The notes beneath the pieces are model-generated. The model had not been told where the DNA came from. It saw only the letters and a list, made by a program, of their open reading frames with translations, and did no database searches. From the NCBI GenBank assembly GCA_965659115.1, contig CBFHUP010000067.1, positions 1 through 11,115 of the forward strand: 11,115 nucleotides of DNA, given 5' to 3'. Both the position numbers and the translations under genes were made by a program. The stretch comes from UBA8752 sp965659115 (GTDB lineage Bacteria > Bacteroidota > Bacteroidia > Flavobacteriales_D > Sanyastnellaceae). Shown one piece after another: positions 1 through 6,774 of this stretch (positions within the stretch are counted from its first letter, which is position 1; every line of letters begins with the position of its first letter).

Positions 1-3000
1 CGAATACAGGAGCATCATTGTCTTCGACCGTGATGGTCCAAACATCGATGGTGCTGTTGCCAGTGAGGTCCGTTGCAGTGTAGGTGCGCACCACTGTGCT
101 CAAACATCCGTCTCCAGATGTGGCTTCAGTCATGGTTACCGTAGCATCAGAGCATGCATCGGTCGCGGTGATGTCTGCTGGAGGCAGAGCATCGGAACAA
201 CTGACGGTCACATCTGCTGGAAAGTCAACGAAAGCAGGAGCATCGCTGTCCACATTTGGACCGAAAGTCAAGGTGACCAAATCGCCAAGGCCATCTCCCT
301 CACCATTGGGGAATACCTGCACCAAGAACTGACCGCTGAGATCGCCGTCGGTTGTGAGCTGGGCGAGGAGGACTTTGTTGTCATCTCCTGCAAGGCCATT
401 GCTGTTGTCGCTCGTCACATACCAGGCACCACCGAAGAAACCATCGATGGCGAGGTTTTGTCCGTTTTCAAACTCTGTAGACCAGCTCTCGGCTTCCGCC
501 ATGCTGATCGCTGCTTCACCGGCGCCCAAATCAGGTGCCTGTTCAATGCCAATCGTGACCCAGCTGTCAAACTCGAGTCCTGGATAAGTCTCAAACAAAG
601 AGGGGTTGACGCTGTTCGGGAACGCACCACCAATCGGATCTTGGTAGAAGCTTGTCGTGGTGCTGATGGAGGTGGACACCTCAGAATCACCGCTCACAGC
701 GCTCACCACATCGGTAGCATTTGGAGTGGTGACGTAGAAGCGGTAGGTGGTCATCCCTGCAATGCCATCGAAAGAGACAATCTCTTGTTCGAGGCCATAC
801 CCTTCAAGGTTGCTGCCCAAAGCAGCACAGCAATAGTTGCAAGACCCGTCCTCTTGGTCGGCCCCAGGTACAAAGTTGCACGCTGTATTGTCTGTGCAAC
901 CCAAGACTGGGCAAGCCGTGCAGCTGTTCCAGCACACCACATCCAAAGTGGCGTTGGCCGTCACATCTATGACGCGGTTTACATACTCGGCGGGGTCTGT
1001 TGTGCAAGCTTCGCTGCCATCGAACATCTCCTGAGAAGACCATCCATTGACGGTAAACTTGTATTCCTGAGCACCTTCAGTGAGGTTCACCGTGAAGGTC
1101 CAGATGCCATCTGCATCTGTGTCGTCCATGGCATTGCAATCGCCGCACCACCCGTTGTAGGTGCCGTTGAGGTACACCACATCAGATGCGGCCAAACCAT
1201 ATTGGTTCATGTCCACTTGAAATGTGATGCCGTATTGGCAGGATGCATCGTCGATCAAGGCTGTGGCATCGTAGTTCACAGCGGATTGATCCATGCAGCC
1301 AGGGAAATCAAGACAGGCTGCACATGTGTTCCAGCACACGGTGGCCAAATCTTGTGGAGCATCGACAATGAGGCTGCGGTTCGTGAAGCCATCCAAGGTG
1401 GATGTGCAAGATCCGCCTGGTGCAAATTCTTCTTGCTGCGTCCATCCGTCGAGGGTGAACTTGTATTCTATGGTATCCGCAGAAACGTTCAAGGTCACCT
1501 CATAGACGTCGTCTCCGATGGCCGTCATGGGGTTGCAATCGCCGCACCACCCGTTGAAGCTTCCGTTGACATTGACCACACCAAAGGATCCTTGGAAGTT
1601 GCCCATGTCCACGCGGAAAGTCACTGCAAACTGGCAAAGGCCGTTGTCAATGTTGGCCAGTGAATTGTAATTCGCGGCCGCACTGTCCATACATCCTGCG
1701 ATGTCGTCGACGCACTCTGTGCAACTGTTGTAGCACACCAAGGGCATCACCAGAGGGGCATCCACTAATGTGAAGCCTCGGTTGGCGAATCCATCAGCGG
1801 GGTTAAAATCGCATGCTGAACCTGCCACCAGCTCTTCTTGGGCTGACCAACCGTTGATGGTGAATTTGTACTCGAATGAGCCGGGTGACAATGGCAAGGT
1901 GACCGTCCAAACGTCATCTCCATCTTCGTCGGAGAGGGGGTTGCAATCTCCACACCACTCATTAAATGTTCCATTGACGTACACCACATCTCCAGCCTGG
2001 AGGCCAGCCTGTTCCATGTCCACTTGCAAGGTCACATTGTACATGCAAGAGCCATTGTCCGTCGTAGCAGTGGCGCTGTAGTTCACAGCATCGCCGTCGG
2101 TGCAACCCAATGCAGCTTCAGCTTGCTCAGCGCAAGTCAAACAGCTGCCATATGTATCAGAAGTTGTGCTGCCCGCCGCAATCAAACGGTTGGCATAGCT
2201 GGATGCATCGCTCACTGCTGCACAAGCACTCCCCGCTTGGGCATCGTCAATGAGGTTTTCCTGGGTGGCCCAGTTGTCCAACATGTACTTGTACTCTACG
2301 TCACCTGCAGGAATACAAACGGAAATGCTGTAAGTTCCATCTCCGTTTTCATCTGTCAGCGTGTTGTATGATTCTGCACCGCACCAACCGCACCATGGGC
2401 CAGTGACGTGAACCGTAGAGAAGGTCTCTTCACTACAGGACATGTCAACGTTGAACACCGTTTCGGTGGTCAGGCAATCGCCATTGCAGTCAAAGTTGGC
2501 TGCTGCGAATTGACAAGAACCGTCGTCTATGGTGGCGGCCTCGTTGTAGTTGCAAGCTGTATTGTCCATGCATCCATCTACACCGCAAGAGATCTGACTA
2601 AAGCTGAACGTCTCTTCAATGAGAGCATTCTGATCTCCGTTTGGAAAAACTTGGATGTAAAGTTGCCCGCTGATCTCACCGTCGGTCGTGAGCTGAGCCA
2701 GCAAAACCTTTTGGTCATCTCCTGAAATTCCGTTCTCACTGCTGGGCAAAATGTACCATCCGCCGCCAATGGGCGAGCTGATGTCCACTCCTCCTCCATT
2801 GCCGAATCCCACCTCCCAAGAGGTAACATTGGGGTCAACCAGAACAGAAATGTCCGTTTCACCTTCGCTCAATACGGGCTGCTCGTCGATACCAATGGTT
2901 ACCCAGCTGTCATATGCGGCATCTGGAAAGGGGCCGTAGTACAGCGGGTTAATGGATGCTGCCGTCGTTCCTCCAAGGGGGTCCTGGTAGAAGGAAGTCG

Positions 3001-3250
3001 TTGTGTTGAGAAACAGCGGGTTGACGCTGTCGCCAATGCAAGCAGAGACAAAGTCCGTAGTGCCCGGGGTGGACATGTAGACACGATAGGTTGTTAAACC
3101 GCCCAAGACATCAGTTGCGTGGGTTTCCACGGACAATTGGAAGCCAGAAACATTGTCAGAGACATCGAAACAAGCATTCTGGGCGGTTGTCGTCCCCAAA
3201 AAGGCGACGAGCAAACAAGTAAGGGAGTACAGTTGAAAGCGCATGTTCAT
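1..3250 (-). CDS. Large secreted modular repeat protein, C-terminus beyond the window
   Basis: The reverse strand is open from the ATG at 3250 to the left edge: 1083 codons, no stop, so the C-terminus is missing. Residues 1-23 form a signal peptide (basic Arg4, hydrophobic LTCLLVAFLG, likely cleavage after TTA). Order of parts: module A1 (about 26-218); a Cys-rich spacer with a first GCMD...DDGSC repeat (222-260); four tandem units (261-404, 405-541, 542-673, 674-806); module A2 (809-1000); a HYR-like domain (about 1001-1078) and the start of whatever follows. Part of the upstream sequence reads AGAGGG, 9 bp before the ATG; a second ATG lies two codons in. The module set is typical of Bacteroidetes surface or secreted proteins, so a type IX secretion C-terminal signal is expected beyond the edge, but none can be seen. 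Function unknown; adhesion or glycan binding is inference. The gene is divergent from ffh. Confidence 0.9.
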   Translation of the reverse strand, partial: MNMRFQLYSLTCLLVAFLGTTTAQNACFDVSDNVSGFQLSVETHATDVLGGLTTYRVYMSTPGTTDFVSACIGDSVNPLFLNTTTSFYQDPLGGTTAASINPLYYGPFPDAAYDSWVTIGIDEQPVLSEGETDISVLVDPNVTSWEVGFGNGGGVDISSPIGGGWYILPSSENGISGDDQKVLLAQLTTDGEISGQLYIQVFPNGDQNALIEETFSFSQISCGVDGCMDNTACNYNEAATIDDGSCQFAAANFDCNGDCLTTETVFNVDMSCSEETFSTVHVTGPWCGWCGAESYNTLTDENGDGTYSISVCIPAGDVEYKYMLDNWATQENLIDDAQAGSACAAVSDASSYANRLIAAGSTTSDTYGSCLTCAEQAEAALGCTDGDAVNYSATATTDNGSCMYNVTLQVDMEQAGLQAGDVVYVNGTFNEWCGDCNPLSDEDGDDVWTVTLPLSPGSFEYKFTINGWSAQEELVAGSACDFNPADGFANRGFTLVDAPLVMPLVCYNSCTECVDDIAGCMDSAAANYNSLANIDNGLCQFAVTFRVDMGNFQGSFGVVNVNGSFNGWCGDCNPMTAIGDDVYEVTLNVSADTIEYKFTLDGWTQQEEFAPGGSCTSTLDGFTNRSLIVDAPQDLATVCWNTCAACLDFPGCMDQSAVNYDATALIDDASCQYGITFQVDMNQYGLAASDVVYLNGTYNGWCGDCNAMDDTDADGIWTFTVNLTEGAQEYKFTVNGWSSQEMFDGSEACTTDPAEYVNRVIDVTANATLDVVCWNSCTACPVLGCTDNTACNFVPGADQEDGSCNYCCAALGSNLEGYGLEQEIVSFDGIAGMTTYRFYVTTPNATDVVSAVSGDSEVSTSISTTTSFYQDPIGGAFPNSVNPSLFETYPGLEFDSWVTIGIEQAPDLGAGEAAISMAEAESWSTEFENGQNLAIDGFFGGAWYVTSDNSNGLAGDDNKVLLAQLTTDGDLSGQFLVQVFPNGEGDGLGDLVTLTFGPNVDSDAPAFVDFPADVTVSCSDALPPADITATDACSDATVTMTEATSGDGCLSTVVRTYTATDLTGNSTIDVWTITVEDNDAPVF
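17..250 (-). other. HYR-like immunoglobulin-fold domain (residues ~1001-1078)
   Basis: DSDAPAF.DFPADVTVSCSD, then ITATDACS, VVRTYTATDLTGN and WTITVEDNDAPVF fit the HYR (hyalin repeat) pattern: an opening D..AP.F, a VSC, and a closing Y.A.D..GN.....TI.V.D...P.F. The last residues already look like the start of another copy, so a HYR array may continue past the left edge. HYR domains are Ig-like and common in adhesive extracellular proteins. Confidence 0.75.
251..826 (-). repeat. Module A, copy 2 (residues ~809-1000)
   Basis: Second copy of the module at 2597-3175; by eye about half the aligned residues are identical. Conserved blocks are GMTTYRFY, TTTSFYQDPIGG, FDSWVTIGI, GGAWY, AGDDNKVLLAQLTTDGDLSG and QVFPNG. 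The two A copies bracket the four tandem units, giving an A-B-B-B-B-A plan. Confidence 0.8.
833..1231 (-). repeat. Tandem unit 4 (residues 674-806): CBM48/AMPK-beta-like domain plus Cys repeat
   Basis: Same layout: TFQVDM, DVVYLNGTYNGWCGDCNAM (690-708), DADGIW, EYKFTVNGWSSQEMF, Cys tail C773/C777/C780, and GCTDNTACNF...EDGSC (784-804). It runs straight into module A2 through a NYCCAA segment. Confidence 0.8.
1232..1627 (-). repeat. Tandem unit 3 (residues 542-673): CBM48/AMPK-beta-like domain plus Cys repeat
   Basis: Same layout as unit 2: TFRVDM, VVNVNGSFNGWCGDCNPM (557-574), IEYKFTLDGWTQQEEF, Cys tail C639/C643/C646, and GCMD...DDASC (651-671). It shares a nearly exact ~24-bp DNA segment around the WCGDC codons with unit 4, consistent with tandem duplication or continuing exchange between copies. 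Confidence 0.8.
1628..2038 (-). repeat. Tandem unit 2 (residues 405-541): CBM48/AMPK-beta-like domain plus Cys repeat
   Basis: A clear early-set beta-sandwich pattern: LQVDM, GDVVYVNGTFNEW, CGDCNPLSDEDGDDVW, then SFEYKFTINGW and QEEL. This follows the order of AMPK-beta/CBM48 glycogen-binding domains (VYV.G.FN.W ... DGDG.W ... YEYKF..NGW). A Cys tail (C506, C510, C513) and the GCMD...DNGLC repeat (519-539) close the unit. Glycan binding is family-based inference. Confidence 0.8.
2039..2470 (-). repeat. Tandem unit 1 (residues 261-404): divergent CBM48-like domain plus Cys repeat
   Basis: The most divergent of the four units. It keeps the strand FNVDM, the motif WCGWC (286-290), a D.NGDGTY turn, VEYKYMLDNWATQE, and a closing GCTD...DNGSC repeat (382-402). 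It carries extra cysteines (272, 312, 343), reads WCGWC where the others read WCGDC, and has a shorter Cys tail (SCLTC, 369-373). Confidence 0.75.
2471..2587 (-). repeat. Leading acidic Cys repeat and spacer (residues 222-260)
   Basis: It contains the first GCMD-TACNYN-...-DDGSC repeat, then a short FDCNGDC stretch, and links module A1 to the tandem units. Four more copies of the GC(T/M)D...(D/N)(D/N)(G/A)xC repeat follow, one at the end of each unit. The regular Asp/Asn and paired Cys residues suggest a disulfide-closed, possibly Ca2+-binding loop; this is inference. Confidence 0.7.
2597..3175 (-). repeat. Module A, copy 1 (residues ~26-218)
   Basis: First copy of a ~190-residue module that recurs at 251-826. 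Shared blocks, in order, are TTYR.Y, TTTSFYQDP.GG, D.WVTIGI (DSWVTIGI in both), GG.WY, G..GDD.KVLLAQLTTDG, SGQ and QVFPNG. Copy 1 follows the signal peptide directly. I recognise this as a conserved block in Bacteroidetes secreted proteins, but I cannot name a domain family or a function. Confidence 0.8.
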
Positions 3251-3277
3251 GCAGTTAAGCCCTCTAAATTACACAAA

Positions 3278-3327
3278 TTCGTCGATACTTTACGCTGTTT
3301 GTCGAAATATTTTTGTGATTAGTCGAA
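3278..3327 (+). repeat. Three direct TTnGTCGAw repeats, 20-21 bp apart
   Basis: TTCGTCGAT (3278-3286), TTTGTCGAA (3298-3306) and TTAGTCGAA (3319-3327) are near-identical 9-mers with steps of 20 and 21 bp, about two helical turns. The second and third flank the candidate -7 element. This spacing would put bound proteins on one face of the helix, so the set could be an operator. No regulator is known for it and chance is possible in 50 bp. Confidence 0.4.
3308..3315 (+). promoter_or_regulatory. Candidate Bacteroidetes -7 promoter element for ffh
   Basis: TATTTTTG is an exact match to the TAnnTTTG -7 consensus used by the Bacteroidetes primary sigma factor. Transcription would start near 3321-3324, leaving a leader of about 70 bases before the ffh ATG at 3392. 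No well-placed -33 TTTG is visible: the nearest TTTG, at 3298, is too close and TTTA at 3289 is only 15 bp upstream. The element is therefore supported by one half only. Confidence 0.45.
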
Positions 3328-3391
3328 TGTCAGGCCTCAAAAACCACATCTATAAGAGAGACCAATGTGGGATGCTACCTTTGTTGCACCC

Positions 3392-4747
3392 ATGTTTGAA
3401 AACCTGAGCGACCGCTTCGAAAAAGCCTTTCAACGCATCCGCGGAGAGGCTACCATCTCTGAAGCCAATATTGGCGAAACTGCCAAAGAAATCAGGCGTG
3501 CCCTGGTCGATGCCGATGTCAATTACAGTGTGGCAAAACGCTTCGCGAACCGGGTCAAAGAGAAAGCCCTGGGACAAGAAGTTCTCACGGCGGTCAAACC
3601 CGGTCAACTTCTGGTCAAAATCACCCAGGAAGAGTTGGCCGAATTCATGGGAAGCTCTCATTCAGAGCTGAACATCAAAGGAAAACCGGCCGTCATCTTG
3701 ATGAGTGGCCTGCAGGGATCCGGAAAAACAACCCACACTGCGAAGCTGGCGCTGCACCTCCGAACCAAAATGGGCAAACGTCCTTTGTTGGTCGCTTGTG
3801 ATGTCTACCGGCCAGCTGCGATTGACCAGCTCGAGGTCATGGCCAAAAGGGTGGGCGCCGATGTGTTCACCCAGCGCGACCAAAAAGACCCTGTAGAAAT
3901 TGCCCACGCCGCCATGCGCCACGCCAGGAGCCACGGCAACGATGTGGTCATTGTGGACACGGCAGGCCGCTTGGCTGTCGATGAAAACATGATGGATGAA
4001 ATCGCCCGCATCAAGGCGGCGGTGAACCCTTCAGAAACCCTCTTTGTGGTCGATGCCATGACCGGCCAAGACGCCGTGAAAACAGCACAGGCTTTCCACG
4101 ACCGCATCGCATTTGACGGGGTTATCCTCACAAAAATGGACGGCGACACCCGCGGTGGTGCGGCCCTTTCTATCCGGGAGGAAACGGGCAAGCCCGTGAA
4201 GTACATCGGTACAGGCGAAAAGCCAGAGGCCCTTGAAGCCTTTCACCCTGACCGCATGGCCCAGCGCATTTTGGGCATGGGCGATGTGGTCACGCTTGTC
4301 GAGAAGGCCCAAGAGCAATTCGACCAAGAGAGTGCCAAAAAGCTTCAGAAGAAAATCCGCAAAAACAACTTTGATTTTGAGGACTTTCTGGAACAGGTCC
4401 AACAGGTCAAAAAAATGGGCAATGTCAAGGACCTCTTGGCCATGGTTCCCGGAATGGGCAAGGCGCTGCGCGATGTGGACATCGATGACGATGCCTTCAA
4501 GCACATTGAAGCCATCATCCGCTCCATGACCCCCGATGAACGCAAGAATCCCGACGTCCTCAATGGAAGCCGAAAAGGCCGCATCGCCAAAGGAAGCGGC
4601 ACGAGCGTTCAAGAGGTCAACCAGCTCATCAAGCAATTCGGGGAGATGAAAAAGATGATGAAGGCCATGAGCGGCGGAGGACGGCGTGGAATTTCTGGCA
4701 TGATGTCTCGGACCGGAATGCAGGGCGGAATGCGGATGCCCCGATGA
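3392..4747 (+). CDS. ffh: Signal recognition particle protein Ffh
   Basis: The GTPase of the signal recognition particle binds SRP RNA and signal sequences of nascent membrane proteins and docks with FtsY. With the ATG at 3392 the protein begins MFENLSDRFEKAF, the standard Ffh start, and is 451 residues, the usual length. Visible: four-helix N domain (1-90); P-loop GLQGSGKTT (106-114); DVYRPAAIDQL (137-147); DTAGR (189-193); TKMDG (247-251); GTGEKPE (274-280 region); then the Met-rich M domain (from about 300) with the RNA-binding SRKGRIAKGSG helix (393-403) and a Met/Gly/Arg tail. An in-frame ATG at 3365, preceded by AGAGAG, would add nine residues; family alignment favours 3392. The stop overlaps the folD start as ATGA. 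It is the first gene of the plus-strand run. Confidence 0.97.
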   Translation: MFENLSDRFEKAFQRIRGEATISEANIGETAKEIRRALVDADVNYSVAKRFANRVKEKALGQEVLTAVKPGQLLVKITQEELAEFMGSSHSELNIKGKPAVILMSGLQGSGKTTHTAKLALHLRTKMGKRPLLVACDVYRPAAIDQLEVMAKRVGADVFTQRDQKDPVEIAHAAMRHARSHGNDVVIVDTAGRLAVDENMMDEIARIKAAVNPSETLFVVDAMTGQDAVKTAQAFHDRIAFDGVILTKMDGDTRGGAALSIREETGKPVKYIGTGEKPEALEAFHPDRMAQRILGMGDVVTLVEKAQEQFDQESAKKLQKKIRKNNFDFEDFLEQVQQVKKMGNVKDLLAMVPGMGKALRDVDIDDDAFKHIEAIIRSMTPDERKNPDVLNGSRKGRIAKGSGTSVQEVNQLIKQFGEMKKMMKAMSGGGRRGISGMMSRTGMQGGMRMPR

Positions 4748-5661
4748 TCACCACCCCGCCATCACAACACATGGAAGCAAACATTCTCGACGGCAAAGGA
4801 CTGTCGCAGCGCATCAAGGAGGAGATTGCCGTTGAAGTGTCCGGTTGGGTGAATGCAGGGCATCGGCGCCCTCACCTGGCAGCTGTGTTGGTCGGTCAAG
4901 ATGGTGCGAGCAGGACCTATGTGGACCACAAGGTGAAGAGCTGCGCCCAAGTGGGCTTCGACAGCACGTTGATTGAACGTCCCGCCGACATTGGTCAGGA
5001 AGAACTTCTGGAGATCGTTGCACAGCTCAATGGCGACCCCGCCATTGATGGGTTTATCGTGCAACTCCCCCTTCCCTCCCACATCGACGATCAGGCGGTC
5101 ATCGAGGCGGTATCACCGCTCAAAGACGTCGATGGATTTCACCCGTCCAACATGGGCAACCTCGCCCTCGGAATGCCTGGTTTTGTGCCGGCTACGCCCG
5201 CAGGCATCATGACCATGCTCGAGCGATCGGGCGTGGAAACCGAAGGCAAGCACGCCGTGGTCATAGGCCGCTCCAGCATTGTGGGAACCCCCATGTCTCT
5301 GTTGTTGAGCCGTTCCGGCCAGCCGGGCAATTGCACCGTGACGCTGTGTCACAGCCGAACCCAAGACCTCGAAGCGCATTGCCGGCGCGCCGACATCTTG
5401 GTGGCCGCGGTAGGCCGCCCTGGCATGGTCAAGGCCAACATGGTCAAGGAAGGGGCTGTTGTGATTGATGTGGGCATCACCCGTGTTGAAGACGACACCG
5501 CCAAAAGGGGCTTCAGGCTCAAGGGTGATGTAGATTATGCAGAGGTGGCTCCCAAATGCAGCTGGATCACCCCGGTGCCAGGGGGCGTCGGGCCCATGAC
5601 CATCGTGAGCCTGCTCAACAACACCCTGCTTGCCGCCCGCCGTTCTGCTCTTCAGGCTTGA
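4744..5661 (+). CDS. folD: Bifunctional methylenetetrahydrofolate dehydrogenase / methenyltetrahydrofolate cyclohydrolase FolD
   Basis: This cytosolic enzyme interconverts 5,10-methylene-THF, 5,10-methenyl-THF and 10-formyl-THF, supplying one-carbon units for purines and formyl-Met-tRNA. Motifs, numbered from 4744: ILDGK (14-18); YVDHK with catalytic Lys63 (59-63); DGFIVQLPLP (102-111); KDVDGFHP (127-134); PATPAG (149-154); the dinucleotide-binding VVIGRSSIVGTP (172-183); CHSRT (202-206); and PVPGGVGPMT (277-286). All the key blocks are intact. The start at 4744 forms an ATGA overlap with the ffh stop and gives 305 residues. The alternative ATG at 4771 (MEANILDGK) gives 296 and sits closer to the usual FolD N-terminus. 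The overlap argues for translational coupling to ffh. Confidence 0.97.
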   Translation: MITTPPSQHMEANILDGKGLSQRIKEEIAVEVSGWVNAGHRRPHLAAVLVGQDGASRTYVDHKVKSCAQVGFDSTLIERPADIGQEELLEIVAQLNGDPAIDGFIVQLPLPSHIDDQAVIEAVSPLKDVDGFHPSNMGNLALGMPGFVPATPAGIMTMLERSGVETEGKHAVVIGRSSIVGTPMSLLLSRSGQPGNCTVTLCHSRTQDLEAHCRRADILVAAVGRPGMVKANMVKEGAVVIDVGITRVEDDTAKRGFRLKGDVDYAEVAPKCSWITPVPGGVGPMTIVSLLNNTLLAARRSALQA

Positions 5662-5664
5662 CCC

Positions 5665-6774
5665 ATGACACCAGCTGCAGCCGACCTACACTGGATGCAA
5701 AGGGCGTGTGCATTGGCCGAAAATGGACGCTGGAATACCGCACCCAATCCCCGTGTTGGCTGCGTGATCGTGCACGGTGAAGTGGCCATCGCCGAAGGCT
5801 GGCACGCCCAAATTGGTGGCGACCACGCCGAAGTCCATGCATTGAGTCAATTGGACCCTCATGACGTTAGACTGGCGTCTTCGACCGCCTATGTCACTTT
5901 AGAACCGTGCAACCACCACGGCCGCACCCCTCCTTGTAGTGCGGTGTTGATCGAGCGTGGAATCCGGCGCATTGTCGTGGGCATGCAGGACCCAGACCCC
6001 CGTGTTTCGGGCAGTGGCATTGCACGCTTGCGCGCATCTGGGGCAGAAGTTACCGTCATGGATGGCCCTTCTGAATTGCGCTGGCAGAACCGCAGGTTCC
6101 TGTCGTCTCTGGAACGGGGCCGCCCCTGGATTGTACTGAAATGCGCCATCAGTCCCGATGGATTTGCTGACCCGCCGCGGCGGTCACAAGAGCGGGGCAG
6201 CTTGCCCATCACCTCACAAACCTTGAAGAAACTCACCCACCAATGGCGCGCCGAAGAGCAGGCCATTTTGGTCGGTGCCGGTACCATCGACACCGACAAT
6301 CCCCGGCTCGATGTGCGAGAAGCCAACGGTCCCAACCCCTTCCCTGTGATCCTGGACCCCCACGGGCAGACTTCGCCCGGGGCATTCGTTTACGCACACC
6401 CTCGTGCTGTGGTGCTCGGCGGGCCCGAAGGCCTACCCTCACATGTGGTCCGGATCAGTGCCCCTGAAAACGGGGCCATTGAAGCCGTCATGGCCCACTT
6501 GCAAGAAGCTGAATGCCGTTCGGTGTTGGTTGAAGGTGGACCAAAAACGCTGTCGGGATTCTTGAAATCTGGATGGTGGGACGAAGCGCGCTGGTGCATG
6601 GGATCAACACCAACGGGAGGTGGACTGGCCGCTCCGGTCCTGCCCCATGAGGTCATTCTGCGCGGCACCCATCCATTTGGCAAAAACCAAGTGCGCTATT
6701 TCGTCAATCCCCAATCAGCAGCATGGACGGGGCACGCGCCGGCTCCCACTTTGGCCCTTCCTTTGCCGGCATGA
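5665..6774 (+). CDS. ribD: Riboflavin biosynthesis deaminase/reductase RibD
   Basis: RibD deaminates the pyrimidine product of GTP cyclohydrolase II and then reduces its ribosyl side chain, two steps of riboflavin synthesis. Deaminase domain (1-145): PNPRVGCVIV (27-36), zinc and catalytic HAEVHAL (54-60), PCNHHGRTPPC (81-91) with Cys82 and Cys91 as zinc ligands. Reductase domain (about 153-345): RPWIVLKCAISPDGF, HQWRAEEQAILVGAGTI...DNP (192-213), LVEGGP.TL (288-296). SPDGF rather than SLDGK resembles the Bacteroidetes form (S.DGFIAP). The (W)IT motif is PIT here, a departure from the usual aromatic residue. The gene starts 3 bp after folD; its stop overlaps the next start as ATGA. The last 20 residues are a Pro/Ala-rich tail with no motif. 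Confidence 0.95.
   Translation: MTPAAADLHWMQRACALAENGRWNTAPNPRVGCVIVHGEVAIAEGWHAQIGGDHAEVHALSQLDPHDVRLASSTAYVTLEPCNHHGRTPPCSAVLIERGIRRIVVGMQDPDPRVSGSGIARLRASGAEVTVMDGPSELRWQNRRFLSSLERGRPWIVLKCAISPDGFADPPRRSQERGSLPITSQTLKKLTHQWRAEEQAILVGAGTIDTDNPRLDVREANGPNPFPVILDPHGQTSPGAFVYAHPRAVVLGGPEGLPSHVVRISAPENGAIEAVMAHLQEAECRSVLVEGGPKTLSGFLKSGWWDEARWCMGSTPTGGGLAAPVLPHEVILRGTHPFGKNQVRYFVNPQSAAWTGHAPAPTLALPLPA

Larger units (their letters stand above)
3251..3391. promoter_or_regulatory. Divergent intergenic region between the secreted-protein gene and ffh
   Basis: This 141-bp gap is the longest non-coding stretch in the window and is clearly more AT-rich than its flanks. It must hold promoters for both divergent genes. 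It contains a TAnnTTTG element facing ffh (3308-3315) and three TTnGTCGAw repeats. For the leftward gene the best match I see is a one-mismatch TAATTTAG close to the start codon, too weak to call. No tRNA, small RNA or convincing hairpin was found by eye. Confidence 0.6.

Noticed and set aside
458..1663. 401-codon open reading frame on the plus strand
   Set aside because: It lies wholly antisense to the secreted-protein gene. Its translation is a low-complexity His/Val/Ala mix with no domain, and it mirrors the repeat units. The minus-strand frame has a signal peptide and recognisable modules.
1136..2395. Thioredoxin-fold domains suggested by WCGxC
   Set aside because: The thioredoxin secondary-structure order and cis-Pro motif are missing, and the flanking strands match a CBM48/AMPK-beta-like sandwich instead.
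4031..4636. 201-codon minus-strand ORF inside ffh
   Set aside because: A shadow of the Ffh M-domain coding sequence, which is unmistakable on the plus strand.
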